Source: Pinus tabuliformis (lineage: Eukaryota > Streptophyta > Pinopsida > Pinales > Pinaceae). Taken from it: 64,000 nucleotides of DNA. Shown piece by piece: positions 54,480 to 64,000 of the stretch (positions within the stretch are counted from its first letter, which is position 1; every line of letters starts with the position of its first letter). The stretch is taken from contig CM062815.1 of NCBI GenBank assembly GCA_031772625.1, forward strand, positions 119,234,989 to 119,298,988, in the 5' to 3' direction. A program made the translations under genes and the position numbers. The notes beneath the pieces were generated by a model. The model worked only from the letters and a program-made list of their open reading frames with translations. It was not told the origin of the DNA and ran no database searches.

Positions 54480-54810
54480 TTCTCCATTGTCATCCAAACA
54501 CTCAATAGCCTTGTCATAAAAGTGCACCTTAGTCTTGTGAAGATATAGCCAATCCATACCCAAAATCATACTATATGATCACAATGGAAGTACATTCTGA
54601 TGTGCTGATGTAGGCATACCATTCAACTCAAATGCACAAACTCTTACCCAGTGATGAACTCTCTTCTTAGTAGCTGTATCCAACTGCACTAACCAAGATT
54701 TTGCATGCACTTTTTTATTCAAACCACACTTATCCACCCCATCAGGATTAACATAACTATAATTAGATAGAGGGTCAATCAAAATAGAAACAACTTGATC
54801 AAAAACTTAC
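54480..54810 (-). pseudogene. element C retropepsin-like protease
   Basis: The frame reads SILIDPLSNYSYVNPDGVDK, CGLNKKVHAKSWLVQLDTAT, VHHWVRVCAFELNGMPTSAH then, after a stop, ILGMDWLYLHKTKVHFYDKA. The active site, usually D-P-G-S in this lineage, reads D-P-L-S. The flap-to-C-terminal ILGMDWL motif is intact. Confidence 0.82.
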
Positions 54811-56176
54811 CGTCTATCTCGATAATAAATGCCTGGTGATCTGCCTGCCTGTTCTCAAATGCTACATAGATTCTTGGAATACTCTTTCCAATATCCCCCA
54901 CTTTCTACAATTCCTATGCACTGTAGATATGCAGTCTACCACCCTGATGCTGTGTTTAATATCTTTGTCGATGCTCTCCTCCACAAGTCCAACACTATAA
55001 GGGATTCCTTTTATCACCCTTTTTCTGTTCCCCAAGCCAAAATCCCTATCCTTTATCAGATGCATTGAACTTCTTAGGTGGTACCACATTCTCTTTGTTA
55101 CCTATGTCCTGGGGTCTTCATCGCTTCTTATCCCATTTCCCTTTCTTCTTGTCATTATCTTTCCAGTCCTACTTAGTCTCAGATCTGCACTTCGATTGTT
55201 CATAACAATGCTTTAGCTTTTTGATGGCTTCCTCCAATGATCTAGGTTCATCAAACTCAATATTGTCTTTGAATTCTACCAACAACCCATTGATGAATCT
55301 ACGAATATTCACTTTCTCCTCCTTGAGGTAAGGCACATATATCAATAGGTCCAAGAATCTGCTAGTATACTCATTAGTCATAGATCCCATCTTCGACTCA
55401 TAGAATTATTTTTCCCTGTCATCATAGTATCTGTCTGATAGATACTTCTTCCTGAATAGTCTCTCAAACTCACTCCAGGTCAACTCCTCTTCATGAATAC
55501 CTCTGACATTTTTTACATCTTTCCACTAAATGGCTGCTTTACCTTTAAGAATAAATGCAGCTATTATAGCTTTCATGTTCTCTGAGTAATCATGTAATTT
55601 GAAGAATTTATTCATCCCAAGCAACCATGCTTTGACACCCAGTGACTTTTTCATTTCCCCATCAAATATTGTAGGTGGCTTTGCTTTCTTGAAATATTTC
55701 GGAAAATATCCCTTGTCACACCTCCTGTAAGGATGATAATGATGATGACCATGATACCTATTGGAACTAGAACTGGAGTAAAGCTCATGTCCACTGCCTC
55801 ATCTATAAGGTGTATCCAAGAACCGTCCATCTCTAACTGTGTCATCTTTATCCAACATGTGACCACCATGGGACCTGCTACCATATGCTCCATTAGTCCT
55901 ATCATCTTGCCCATGATTGATTCTAAGTGGTCCTTGTCTTTGAAATTCTGACAAGCTCTGAAGGATAACTGCATTGACTTCTACTTGTTTCTCGTGCACC
56001 CTAGAAAGTCTCTCTTGTGATTGAATGATTTGGTCATTATCTTCTTTGCAACTCCTTATTTCTTCCTTCAAAATTCTCAAAGTTTTTTCTATTTTAGGAG
56101 AATATCCCTCACCATACTGCTCATTTGATATATAGGGAGAATCTCGTGAGCTGTAGTCTATCATCTTTCTAGTCAT
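54811..56176 (-). pseudogene. element C gag
   Basis: ATG at 56174-56176 starts a 125-residue frame with a coiled-coil-like segment (IEKTLRILKEEIRSCKEDND). With interruptions come KKAKPPTIFDGEMKKSLGVK, AWLLGMNKFFKLHDYSENMK, ERLFRKKYLSDRYYDDREK, MTNEYTSRFLDLLIYVPYLK and VNIRRFINGLLVEFKDNIEF, the retrotransposon gag domain. A zinc-knuckle remnant (CWTCGGEHRQRY) lies near 54990. Several TAG/TAA codons are in frame. Confidence 0.85.
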
Positions 56177-56656
56177 CTTTGATCTTCTCTTCCTGAAAGG
56201 TATATCATTTCAACTAAACCAAATCATAAACAAACTAACATACCTCTATGTAGTTCAGGGGAGGATATGTCTTCTGCAAGATCAACCAATTAGCACAATA
56301 CATGTATAATCATAATCATCATAATATATAGACATCATCTAATTCATCATCTAGTTACCACACATGATGCCACAACTACACACCAAATAGGTACCATGCA
56401 TACATAACAACATATGTAAAACATGCATGCATACAAAATACATACAAACACTGACATGCATTCATGATGAACACATCTCAACAACAACACAAATGACTTC
56501 TGCACGACAATACAACGACAACCATGATCACCACCATGCACACACAATGAGCACATAGACCACAGGCATAAGGACACATATGCAATTGACATGTACACAT
56601 GACAACACATTCATCCAATGAGAGCGGAAACCAGGCATCACCCACGAAGAAGAAAA
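56177..56656 (-). other. element C leader between PBS and gag
   Basis: Untranslated leader on the minus strand. It is rich in tgtatg/catgca phrases (56390-56600), giving long spurious frames with many C, M, V and H residues on the minus strand. No gene is supported. Confidence 0.65.
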
Positions 56657-56672
56657 CCATGCTCTGATGCCA
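56657..56672 (-). other. primer-binding site of element C
   Basis: On the minus strand, 3 nt after the 5' LTR end, tggcatcagagcatgg matches the initiator tRNA-Met type PBS (tggtatcagagc) with one difference. It confirms minus-strand orientation of C. Confidence 0.8.
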
Positions 56673-56675
56673 CTC

Positions 56676-58623
56676 TGTAACACCCTCCTCCCACATTTAC
56701 CCAAGATAACCGGTCCACTGGGGTAAACATGTGACGAAGAGTTACTATGATATGATTCAATTCCCCAAGTATGGTTAAGGAAGTGGAACCAACACAACAA
56801 TACCAATCTGAACTTCCACACATGCTACATAACCTTAAGGAGCCAACCAACCCTTCCATGTGACCAAACCCTAAGACAACTTGCCCTTTCACTGCCCTAG
56901 AGCCTCAACTACTCCCATGAAAAGGCATGCATATGACTGGGACCCTCCAGTCACTCCCACAAGAAGGAATCCATGCGACTGTGGAATTTTACACGTAGTT
57001 CTATGCCATGACTTAGGCCACTATCCAAAACCTCATGAAACTTCCATAAATGATAAATAACATTGAAACAAGGGTACTAATGCAAACACTTGAACAATGA
57101 ATTGATCTGACCCCTAATAGCCATGATAGACATTTCGTTAAACATATCACAAACATGTAATCTACAGGTCACAACAATAGATCTGAACACAGGGGTCTCA
57201 TACTTATTTAAGAATCATCTATGAGGATTGATATCTCCTCACAATCGCTACATTGTTATCTATTAGGTCATTCGTTCACTAACATTTCATATACTAACCA
57301 AAACATGATGAGAGCCATATATCATAACAGTTATAAAACATACTTATAACCAACAAATAACCAATGATACATCAATGCAAAAACAACCATTAAAGCCACA
57401 TAATATCATGCATATTTACTCATGAAAATAACAAGGAAAAGGATCTCTTATTAACATATGAAAATCCAACTAAGTAAGGTACTTCCATGTACCACTCGAC
57501 CATAGATTGGGCTAAACCAAATCTCTCTTTCAACCAATCACCCTCGCACCATATTCGAAGCATGAATCTGGGATCTCATGAAAAAAATCAAACAAAACCA
57601 AACCAGGGATTCTAGATGCCAAATCACCTCAATCATCAACCAATTATTCCACTTCACGGTCGAATATCACTAACCATCACCAAATTGGTCTCTACCCAAG
57701 CTATCCAGGGCTCCAGAGCATTTGTTCCAACCAAGGGTTCGAAGACTAGTAACTCAACCCATAGCTATTGCCGAGCTCCAAAACATTTGTCTAACCAGGG
57801 CTTCTAAGACTAATAAGTCAACCCACCAAGGGCTCTAGAGTGTTTTCCCAACCAAGGCTCCAAGAACTAGTAACTCAAATCACAACGAAAGGAACATGAG
57901 AACCAACCAAAAAACAAAAGGAAAGAAACCCACAACACCATGACTATCCAGGAAATAGAAAGGAAAGGAAAAAACACCATCAATCTAGGAAATCCTCCAT
58001 GCTAATGATAGATCATAAACAAGAAACCACATGCATTTTCCATGCATGCCAAAACTAGCAAGGAAATCATACATGCAACTTGGTACTTGCAAGTAAGACC
58101 CACTGTAGTTGCTGATCTTGATGTCCTCTTACGCTTTCCTGTTCTTCCTTTTCCTTCTTGCTCCAAATCCCAAGTATTCCAGACTCCTCTAAGAGTGCTC
58201 TAAGAAATTCTAAGTTTCCAAGAGTTTGATAGAGAGAGTAGAAAGTGAGAGCTCCAAAACTGAACTGACAAAAAGCTACAAACTGATCCTCAAAAGTTTT
58301 TTTTTATTAATGAGGCCTTTATTTTCTTCATTTTCCATTAATTTTCCTTCATTTTCCTCCTCACATGCAACTCGTGACCTTTCACCTTCCTTTTCTCTTA
58401 TTTTCCATTATTTTCATAAATACAATGCCAATTAATGCCACTTTTCCTTTCCAAAGCCTTTTCCATTGCCTTTGCCAATTTCCATAGCCATTAATTAATC
58501 ACAAGTGATCCCCATCACTATGTTTTTGCCCAAAATTTAACTTGGAATATGTGTCCCATGACCTTGGTTATTATTTTTCCTTTATTAACTTTATTTCATG
58601 GATTTTTTACCAGGGATGTTACA
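56676..58623 (-). repeat. 5' LTR of element C (higher-coordinate copy)
   Basis: On the plus strand it starts tgtaacaccctcctcccac and ends gggatgttaca at 58623; read on the minus strand it is TGTAAC...GTTACA. It matches 21314-23356 in the same orientation and the split solo LTR (19861-21313 plus 58624-59045) in the opposite orientation. It contains the same ggcttctaagactaataagt phrases seen in its partner. Confidence 0.88.
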
Positions 58624-59045
58624 ACATCTTATTTATGATTCTAGAAAGTTACAAGCAGTTCTAGGTAGTGGTTTGGAGGATATCAAGGAAAGGTGGCTCA
58701 GATCTCGGAAGCGCTAGCACTAAAATCAGTAATTTCAGTCATAACTACACAAAGGCAGGCCTATGTGTGTGGTTGGTACCTCATAATTGCACTGACATTG
58801 TGCTGTGCATGTGGTTGGGGAGTTTTCCCTATGAAAAGAGCTCCAGCTCAGGGATTGATCATCTATAGTGGGTTGCAAGCTCCTGTGTGGTCTGTAGTCC
58901 CTGAGGGATGTCTATAATTTATCGATGTGTCGACCCCACTTTCATAACTGGATCGTGGAGGTCAGGTCATATCATAGTGACACTCATCTCATGTTTACCA
59001 TGGCAAGCTAGTAGAAATGGGTAAATGTGGGAGGAGGCGTTTACA
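58624..59045 (+). repeat. solo LTR, right part (plus orientation)
   Basis: Ends gtaaatgtgggaggaggcgt then ttaca, the reverse complement of the start of the C LTRs, so it is the missing end of the LTR begun at 19861. Its last base is 59045, after which copia gag of A resumes. Flanks of the whole solo LTR are gtagg (left) and accgg (right), so no clear TSD is preserved. Confidence 0.75.
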
Positions 59046-59820
59046 ACCGGAAGCTGAAAAGAAAGAGAAAACTTGATAGGCTAGTTAGAGGAATATGTTG
59101 CAGAAGTTGGTCAAATGTAAAAGGAACTTTATGCATATCTAGTAGAAATAAACAAGCTCAAGGAATGATAGAAGGAACATTTGCAGGATATTGAAAAGAA
59201 GGATAATATCATTGTTGAAAAGGACCAAGAAATTGCTTAGTTGAAGAGGAAGGTAAAAGAAGAAAGTAAATCTCCATTCAATGAAGGTAGAAGCTCCAAG
59301 TCCCTGTAGAGTAAGATTGATGAGAATCCTGATAAAAAAATCCTTCAAAGGCCAAATCAAAGTGAAGGACAGAAGAAGGTTGAAAATTCTGTTGCTCTAA
59401 GAAGAAATGCTCAACTAAGGGTTGTTCCTCCTTCTAGGAAGAATACATTTAGAAGATCTCAGGACAATATAACTCATCCAAGTACCCTAATATGTTTAAT
59501 GGTCATTGTTTCTCATGTACTAAATTTGGGCATAAGGTGAGGGAATGCAAATCTTATGATAGGGATGGTTATCAAAGACATCAAAACCCTAGAAGTAGGT
59601 TTGTAGGATCAGAAAATAGGTTTCAAAAGGACTTTGTCAATGGAAAGTGTATGTTAGTCGTTTTGTCATTCTGGTACCATATATAATGCTTCAAATGCAA
59701 TAATTATGGACATATAACTTATGATTGTAGATACATGAAGGAATATATTGATATTGGGTACATTGAAGATTTGGAGAAGAAAAGAAAAACAATAATATTA
59801 GGTGATTGAAAAAGCCTCAG
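59046..59820 (+). pseudogene. element A gag, second part with two zinc knuckles
   Basis: Coiled-coil-like residues resume (EAEKKEKT, KDNIIVEKDQEIA, LKRKVKEESKSPF), with stops. FNGHCFSCTKFGHKVRECKS at about 59492-59550 is a CX2CX4HX4C knuckle, and CFKCNNYGHITYDCRYMKEY near 59690-59750 is a second. Double knuckles are usual in this copia Gag type. A TAA-containing segment separates them. No protease motif (DSGAS) follows. Confidence 0.78.
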
Positions 59821-60340
59821 CATTCATGCTCTTAGGATTTGTAAATGCACAAGATTATGATGAATCAATAGGTACATTAGAAGAAGTAAGAGTTTAGGTT
59901 AATCTAGTTGTAAAGCTGGTTAATACATTATTATAAATTATCCATCTTATTGACTCCCTATGAATGTTGGGAGTCTAAGTAGAAACTGTTGTAGATTTGA
60001 ATATCGATATTTCAAAAATATGGAAAATTATAGATGAGAATAAGTCTTCAAAATAGTAATCAACCCTATGGGTTTTTAAAAGTAGCATGTAAAGTCATGT
60101 AGAAGGACTCGAGGTAAATCTCTTCAGTAATTCTAGTGGAATCAATTGTGGCACATTGTGAAAGGCATAACATGTAAGGGGCAGAAAGGGAGCTATTGTA
60201 GGAAAAAAAATGAATACATTTCGTTAGGAGGAGTAACCCTTTGTCATTGATATCAAATAGGGAGATAAATTAGGAAAGGAGTTGAGGGAGTAGTGATATT
60301 AGGGGGATGATGTGTTTCCATCAATGACAAAGGGGGAGAT
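59821..60340 (+). other. element A 3' internal region and polypurine tract
   Basis: No gene is supported; weak gag-like residues fade out by about 59900. There is no protease, integrase or RT. The polypurine tract gacaaagggggagat (60326-60340) lies directly before the 3' LTR. Confidence 0.65.
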
Positions 60341-63054
60341 TATTGAATGGTTTTTTCATTGATGCCAATGTTGATTCTTGAACACTCTTAATATTTGTTT
60401 GGATTGCATTGAGTAAAGATACAATGGTTAGGAAGTCTCGAGAAACCCTGGATGCCTTGCAATCGACGGAAATTTGGATCGAATTTCATTGTGTTTGGAC
60501 TTATAATCATTTTCATCTATTTATTCTCATCATTGCAATTCTATTGGTATGTGGTACGTTTCCTAAGTCCTCACGGTTGAAGAGATATGCCTCTTTAAAT
60601 ATCGACACCCTAATTTTGGTCAAGAAGCCCCAAAGGAGATACCACGAGTAATTTTTTTTTTGTGTATTAAAGAAAATATTTTAGTCAAATTCAAAAAGGT
60701 TTTTATCAAGGGAAAAATAAAAAAATTGAATTAGACATTGGCTCTAATGGCTATTGAGGAGTTTGGCCACAAATTAAAGTTAGCCACCATGCCAAGTCGA
60801 CCTACAAGTAAAATGTTTGTGGCTCCAATTTAAAATTTAAATTTGAATTTCTTTCCCTCCAATATGTATAAGTCAGCTCAAATTGAAGCCCTTCTTAGCC
60901 TATAAATAACAGCTCGATTTCTCCTCAAAGGCATGAATCATTTGTTGATCTAAAGCAAGCTTTCTCAATGATAGTCTGTAGCCCTGAGAAGCAATGTCAT
61001 ATCTGAAGGAGGTCGAAGTCTCTTTTGAATACTATAGGGTGTATATTTGGTTTTGGATCTTGGTTTTTCATGAGTAGATCTCATCAAGTTCTAGACCTGA
61101 AGTAGAATATTCTGAAGCTAATTCTTTGAGTTATGTTTTTTGAGGTTCCATGCTTATTTCGTCTAAGTTTAGGGCAAAGTTCTGATTGGATTTTAGGCTT
61201 ATTCTTCACACTCTTTTATATTTTGTTCATGGTGTTTTGCCAGGTTACACCACATTCTCTCAGATATCTTACAATGCTGTTGTATATTTTTTGAAACTCA
61301 CAGACCACAATGAGATCTATTAACATGATTGAGTGGAACAGTTTTCTTAACATGTTGGAGAACACTGTCTTCATAATGTAACATTTATGCAGATTTCATT
61401 AGAAGGAAATTGTATTATGAACTAAGGCTATAGCTTCAAAATCTTATCTTGCATGGGAGGCTAAGCGTTTTGAAGCACTCTTTTTGAGGCTAATCTTTGT
61501 CTACGGTTTGAAGGCTGGCCAATGCATAATGGATTAAGAATGATAGATCTCTACAAATAGTCAATTTTATGAGAACGATTGGGCATGTAGCCTGTAGAGT
61601 GCACAAGAGTAGATGTGATGATAATGCACATAGCCTGTGCAATAAGCTAATATACCTTTCTGTTGTCTTTTGTTGCTGAATGGTTGATTTAACGCATACA
61701 TTAGAACCTTTGTTTACACTACATAATTAATCAATGACTGCTTGTATCAACTTTGTACACTTGGAAGAATAGGGATGTAGAGTGAAGAAACAAAGAATGT
61801 ACATAAATCATATGTATTATTCAGAGTGATTTGAATCAAAGATTAGAAAGTAGTCATACCAGTGTGTATTGACATAATTAAGAGCGTTTTTCCTATAAAA
61901 AGGGTGTATTTGCTAAGGGATCTCAGTTAGACATAATATGAAATCGACTTGACATAGATTTGAATGTTGTGTGTTTAATGTGTGAAAACCTAAATTATGA
62001 TACTATTGATGCTCGATACATGGGTTGATGTTTGTACAAAGGTTTTGTATACTGGTGTTACTGTAGTTATTCATTTACTATGTGTTGGTCATATTTTTAG
62101 TGTACATGTGCTAAAGAATCATTTTTTGTAGGGTGTAATATCCTTGTTCTTGATTACTATGTTATTGAAGAGTGCTATATAGATCTCAAAAAATTATGAT
62201 ATAGCAGTCAAATTTGTTTTTTTTCTAGGGTTTTGAAGTAGAGAGTATTGAGCCAAACTATGTTGCTGGTCAAAATAAAATGATGAAATGATGTTAATGT
62301 TAGGGCTCCGTCTTTGATAAAAGGGAGACATAGTACTATTATGAATATGTTTCCAGGCTAATGAGCAGGTCATTGTGGCTATGAGTTTGATTCACTACTA
62401 CTAGGATTTGTCAATAAGATTACATGACATGCAATGGTGGAACCAATTGTTGAAGGCCATGGTTTGATCCTTTGAACAAAAATTGCTAGGGGATTTAAAA
62501 AACTTGTTTGGCTTCCATGCATTGATGAGCATAAAATGATTATATAACTATCTAATAAATGGTTGAGGGTTTTTGCTATTGGGGTTTGATGAAAGATGCC
62601 AGGGTTTATCAGTTGATCGTATGCTAAGTAGTTTTTTGTTGATTGCTATGGCAGGTGTTCCATATGGATGAGCATTAAGATGCAAGGAGAAAATATGAAC
62701 TGAGGATTCAAAGCTGACATACTTGTATTGCAAGAGTTGTTTAACAATGTTCTTACAAGGTTTAGTATTCACTGGGGCTGCTAGATTTTTACAATGATAT
62801 ACATGTGCCATTGAGGGAATCTAATGTGATTGTTGGTGTATTATTTTCATGTCATATATAATTTCGATTTTATAATCCTTGCATTCCTAATACTAGATGG
62901 AAAAGTGTCATAATATCATGTATTTTGTGCTAGTGCTATGATGATCAAAAGTGATGGGTGTATGACGGAGTTTCAAATGCTCAGATATTGAGTTTATACT
63001 ATTTCTAAGTGTTGAATGAGAGATGTGTTTTTTTATATAGTTGTTGTTGCTGCG
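60341..63054 (+). repeat. 3' LTR of element A, right end truncated
   Basis: Starts after the polypurine tract at tattgaatgg (TG changed to TA). The first 0.55 kb is U3-like; the rest aligns with 16172-18375. Homology stops at 63054 after gttgttgttgct, where the 5' copy continues agggtttgac and this copy changes to gcgatcaactcc. The equivalent of the 39-bp array and LTR end is therefore missing here. ORFs such as 62811-62548 (minus) recur at 18111-17908 but only because the LTRs are copies. Confidence 0.7.
60901..60908 (+). promoter_or_regulatory. TATA-like box in LTR A
   Basis: The sequence tataaata after cttcttagcc is a good plant TATA match, about 30 bp before the strongly conserved gaatcat(t) block. 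The aligned position in the 5' copy reads tataagta (16175). The 5' copy begins only a few bases upstream of this site. Confidence 0.5.
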
Positions 63055-64000
63055 ATCAACTCCTCCAAATTTTTTCCCACACTTGAATTTTGGAGTCTAC
63101 TGAGAATATTACGGTCTGTTGTCCTATGGTCACCTCATGGTCATTTGATGTTTCATAAGACATTTAAGCCTTCTTCCTAGTTTTAACTGTTAAGTCACTT
63201 GCACACACATGCTCAGTCTTCGATGAGTTCATGAGAACACTTGCTTTATGCAAGATCGAACATGCATGGCACCATCCATAAAGATAATCCCTGTATGATG
63301 TTCAACTTATGTTGATAGTCAGTGTGCACTTTCATTGATAGTCTCCCTCAACTTGGTTGCGATTATACTTCTATTTTTGTGAGTGTTCTCAACTATCACT
63401 TTTGCGAACCTCTGTGTTCAAAAGTGTCTCTTTCACTTTCGTGGCTATCACTTTTTCTTGCTTTTTCCTAACAAATGTCATAATCATGTTATATTCACTT
63501 TGCATGTGTTTCCTTCATTTTCTTTAACTTTTGCAAGTGTCACTTTGCTATCATTTCAAGGTGTGATTGTTGTTCATGAGCCCATGCATTACCCTAGCTT
63601 GCATCAATGGAATTCATGTGTGTGATCAATGTTTGAATTGTGATCATATGAATTTTTATATTTTACTTTATTTGCCTCACACTTAGCCATTTTGAAGCCC
63701 TTGCTTTCTCCTACTATTCAACACAAGTTGTGGAGGCATTAACCTTCTTACTATGTAATGAGCGTAACTTATCCTTGAGCCTCATTGGCCCATATTTCCT
63801 CCCATACTTGTGCACTAAGTATTTTCTAAGGTCTCCTTCCTCTTGCAGTGCATTATTACTTCCTAAGGATAAGTCACCTAGACTTGTGCTACCTCCATTA
63901 GTGAAAAGCACATTCTATATGAATAAGTAGCCACTGTTGGAGAGAACTGCACCCTTTCAAGCTTGAGCACACTTCGAAACAATGAAGAACACTTCAAAAA
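63055..64000. other. unrecognised sequence at the right edge
   Basis: The sequence changes abruptly at 63055 and matches nothing else in the window. A 65-residue frame lies on the minus strand at 63911-63714 (ends KYGRKYGPMRLKDKLRSLHS with KKVNASTTCVE); I do not recognise it and it may be part of a truncated transposon. The stretch 63380-63560 is CT/TTC-rich. No clear gene, tRNA or LTR end is seen. Confidence 0.35.

Larger units (their letters stand above)
21314..58623 (-). mobile_element. element C: autonomous-type Ty3/gypsy, minus strand, interrupted twice
   Basis: LTRs at 56676-58623 (5' on the minus strand) and 21314-23356 (3') share order and tgtaac...gttaca/attaca termini. Removing B (23715-39548) and D (40194-52255) leaves about 9.4 kb with gag, protease, RT, RNase H and integrase in Ty3 order. 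The integrase is split precisely by D and resumes on the other side, and the pol C-terminus resumes across B. The flanks gcata and acatc match at 3 of 5 positions, possibly a decayed TSD. It sits in a solo LTR of its own family, in the opposite orientation. Confidence 0.85.
16172..63054 (+). mobile_element. element A: copia-type, gag-only element with very long LTRs, host of the whole nest
   Basis: Two related blocks (16172-18375 and 60896-63054) are parallel copies with matching order throughout, one ending in an iMet-type PBS and the other preceded by a polypurine tract. Between them, after removing the 39-kb insert at 19861-59045, about 1.9 kb remains, holding only a copia-type gag with two zinc knuckles. 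No protease, integrase or RT is present. This matches the class called TR-GAG in plants. Left and right LTR ends are both truncated in this window. Confidence 0.75.

Noticed and set aside
56347..56892. Cys- and Met-rich minus-strand frames in the leader of C
   Set aside because: They arise from repeated tgtatg/catgca sequence; no domain, and the region is the untranslated leader and LTR edge.
17908..62811. The similar minus-strand ORFs at 17908-18111 and 62548-62811 as a conserved gene pair
   Set aside because: They sit at equivalent positions of the two LTR copies of A, so similarity is due to LTR duplication; there is no domain and both have different ends.

Overview
The window looks like nuclear DNA of a large-genome seed plant, most likely a gymnosperm and probably a conifer. 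The base comes from its content: an L1-type LINE with a plant-style RNase H, many Ty3/gypsy and Ty1/copia elements, and a Penelope-like element (PLE) carrying a GIY-YIG endonuclease, a type reported in conifers (Dryad elements). The species assignment is inference. Almost all of the window is transposon sequence. The only candidate host exon is a partial frame at the extreme left edge.

Left part (1-16172). Positions 1 to about 360 hold a minus-strand open frame running off the edge. A nearly complete L1-type LINE follows on the minus strand (about 907-7060): ORF1 is intact, and ORF2 (endonuclease, RT, RNase H) carries one stop and one frameshift. After AT-rich non-coding DNA comes a decayed Ty3 pol on the minus strand (F, 8430-10722). 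It is interrupted by a plus-strand Ty3 element (G, 10723-16172) with a 2.5-kb LTR, gag and protease, then a stub of RNase H with no reverse transcriptase.

Nest (16172-63054). This is one Russian-doll stack, worked out from LTR pairs, target-site duplications (TSDs) and genes that resume after each insert. (1) A: a copia-type element with gag only and very long LTRs (16172-19279 and 60341-63054); its gag is split between 19348-19860 and 59046-59820. (2) In that gag sits a plus-oriented solo LTR (19861-21313 and 58624-59045). (3) Into the solo LTR went C, a full Ty3 element of the same LTR family on the minus strand (LTRs 21314-23356 and 56676-58623). (4a) Into the 3' end of C pol went B, a plus-strand Ty3 element (23715-39548, TSD cacta). 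(5a) Into the B reverse transcriptase went the PLE (29415-33097, 13-bp TSD). (6a) Into the PLE went a 112-bp tRNA-like SINE (31752-31863, 17-bp TSD). (4b) Into the C integrase went D, a minus-strand copia element with gag-protease only (40194-52255, TSD ctatt). (5b) Into D went E, a minus-strand Ty3 element with gag-protease only (41312-49116, TSD cttga/cctga).

The most notable content is the PLE. It has RT plus GIY-YIG, and two hammerhead-ribozyme-like motifs in opposite orientation near its ends, whose stem II differs in sequence but keeps its pairing. Other points are three LTR elements without RT (A, D, E), an RT-less G, an extra ORF after pol in B, a 39-bp minisatellite in the LTR of A, and a family of covarying stem-loops in E. 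Most coding regions carry stops, frameshifts or deletions, so apart from LINE ORF1 they are best read as relics. The right end (63055-64000) is unrecognised.
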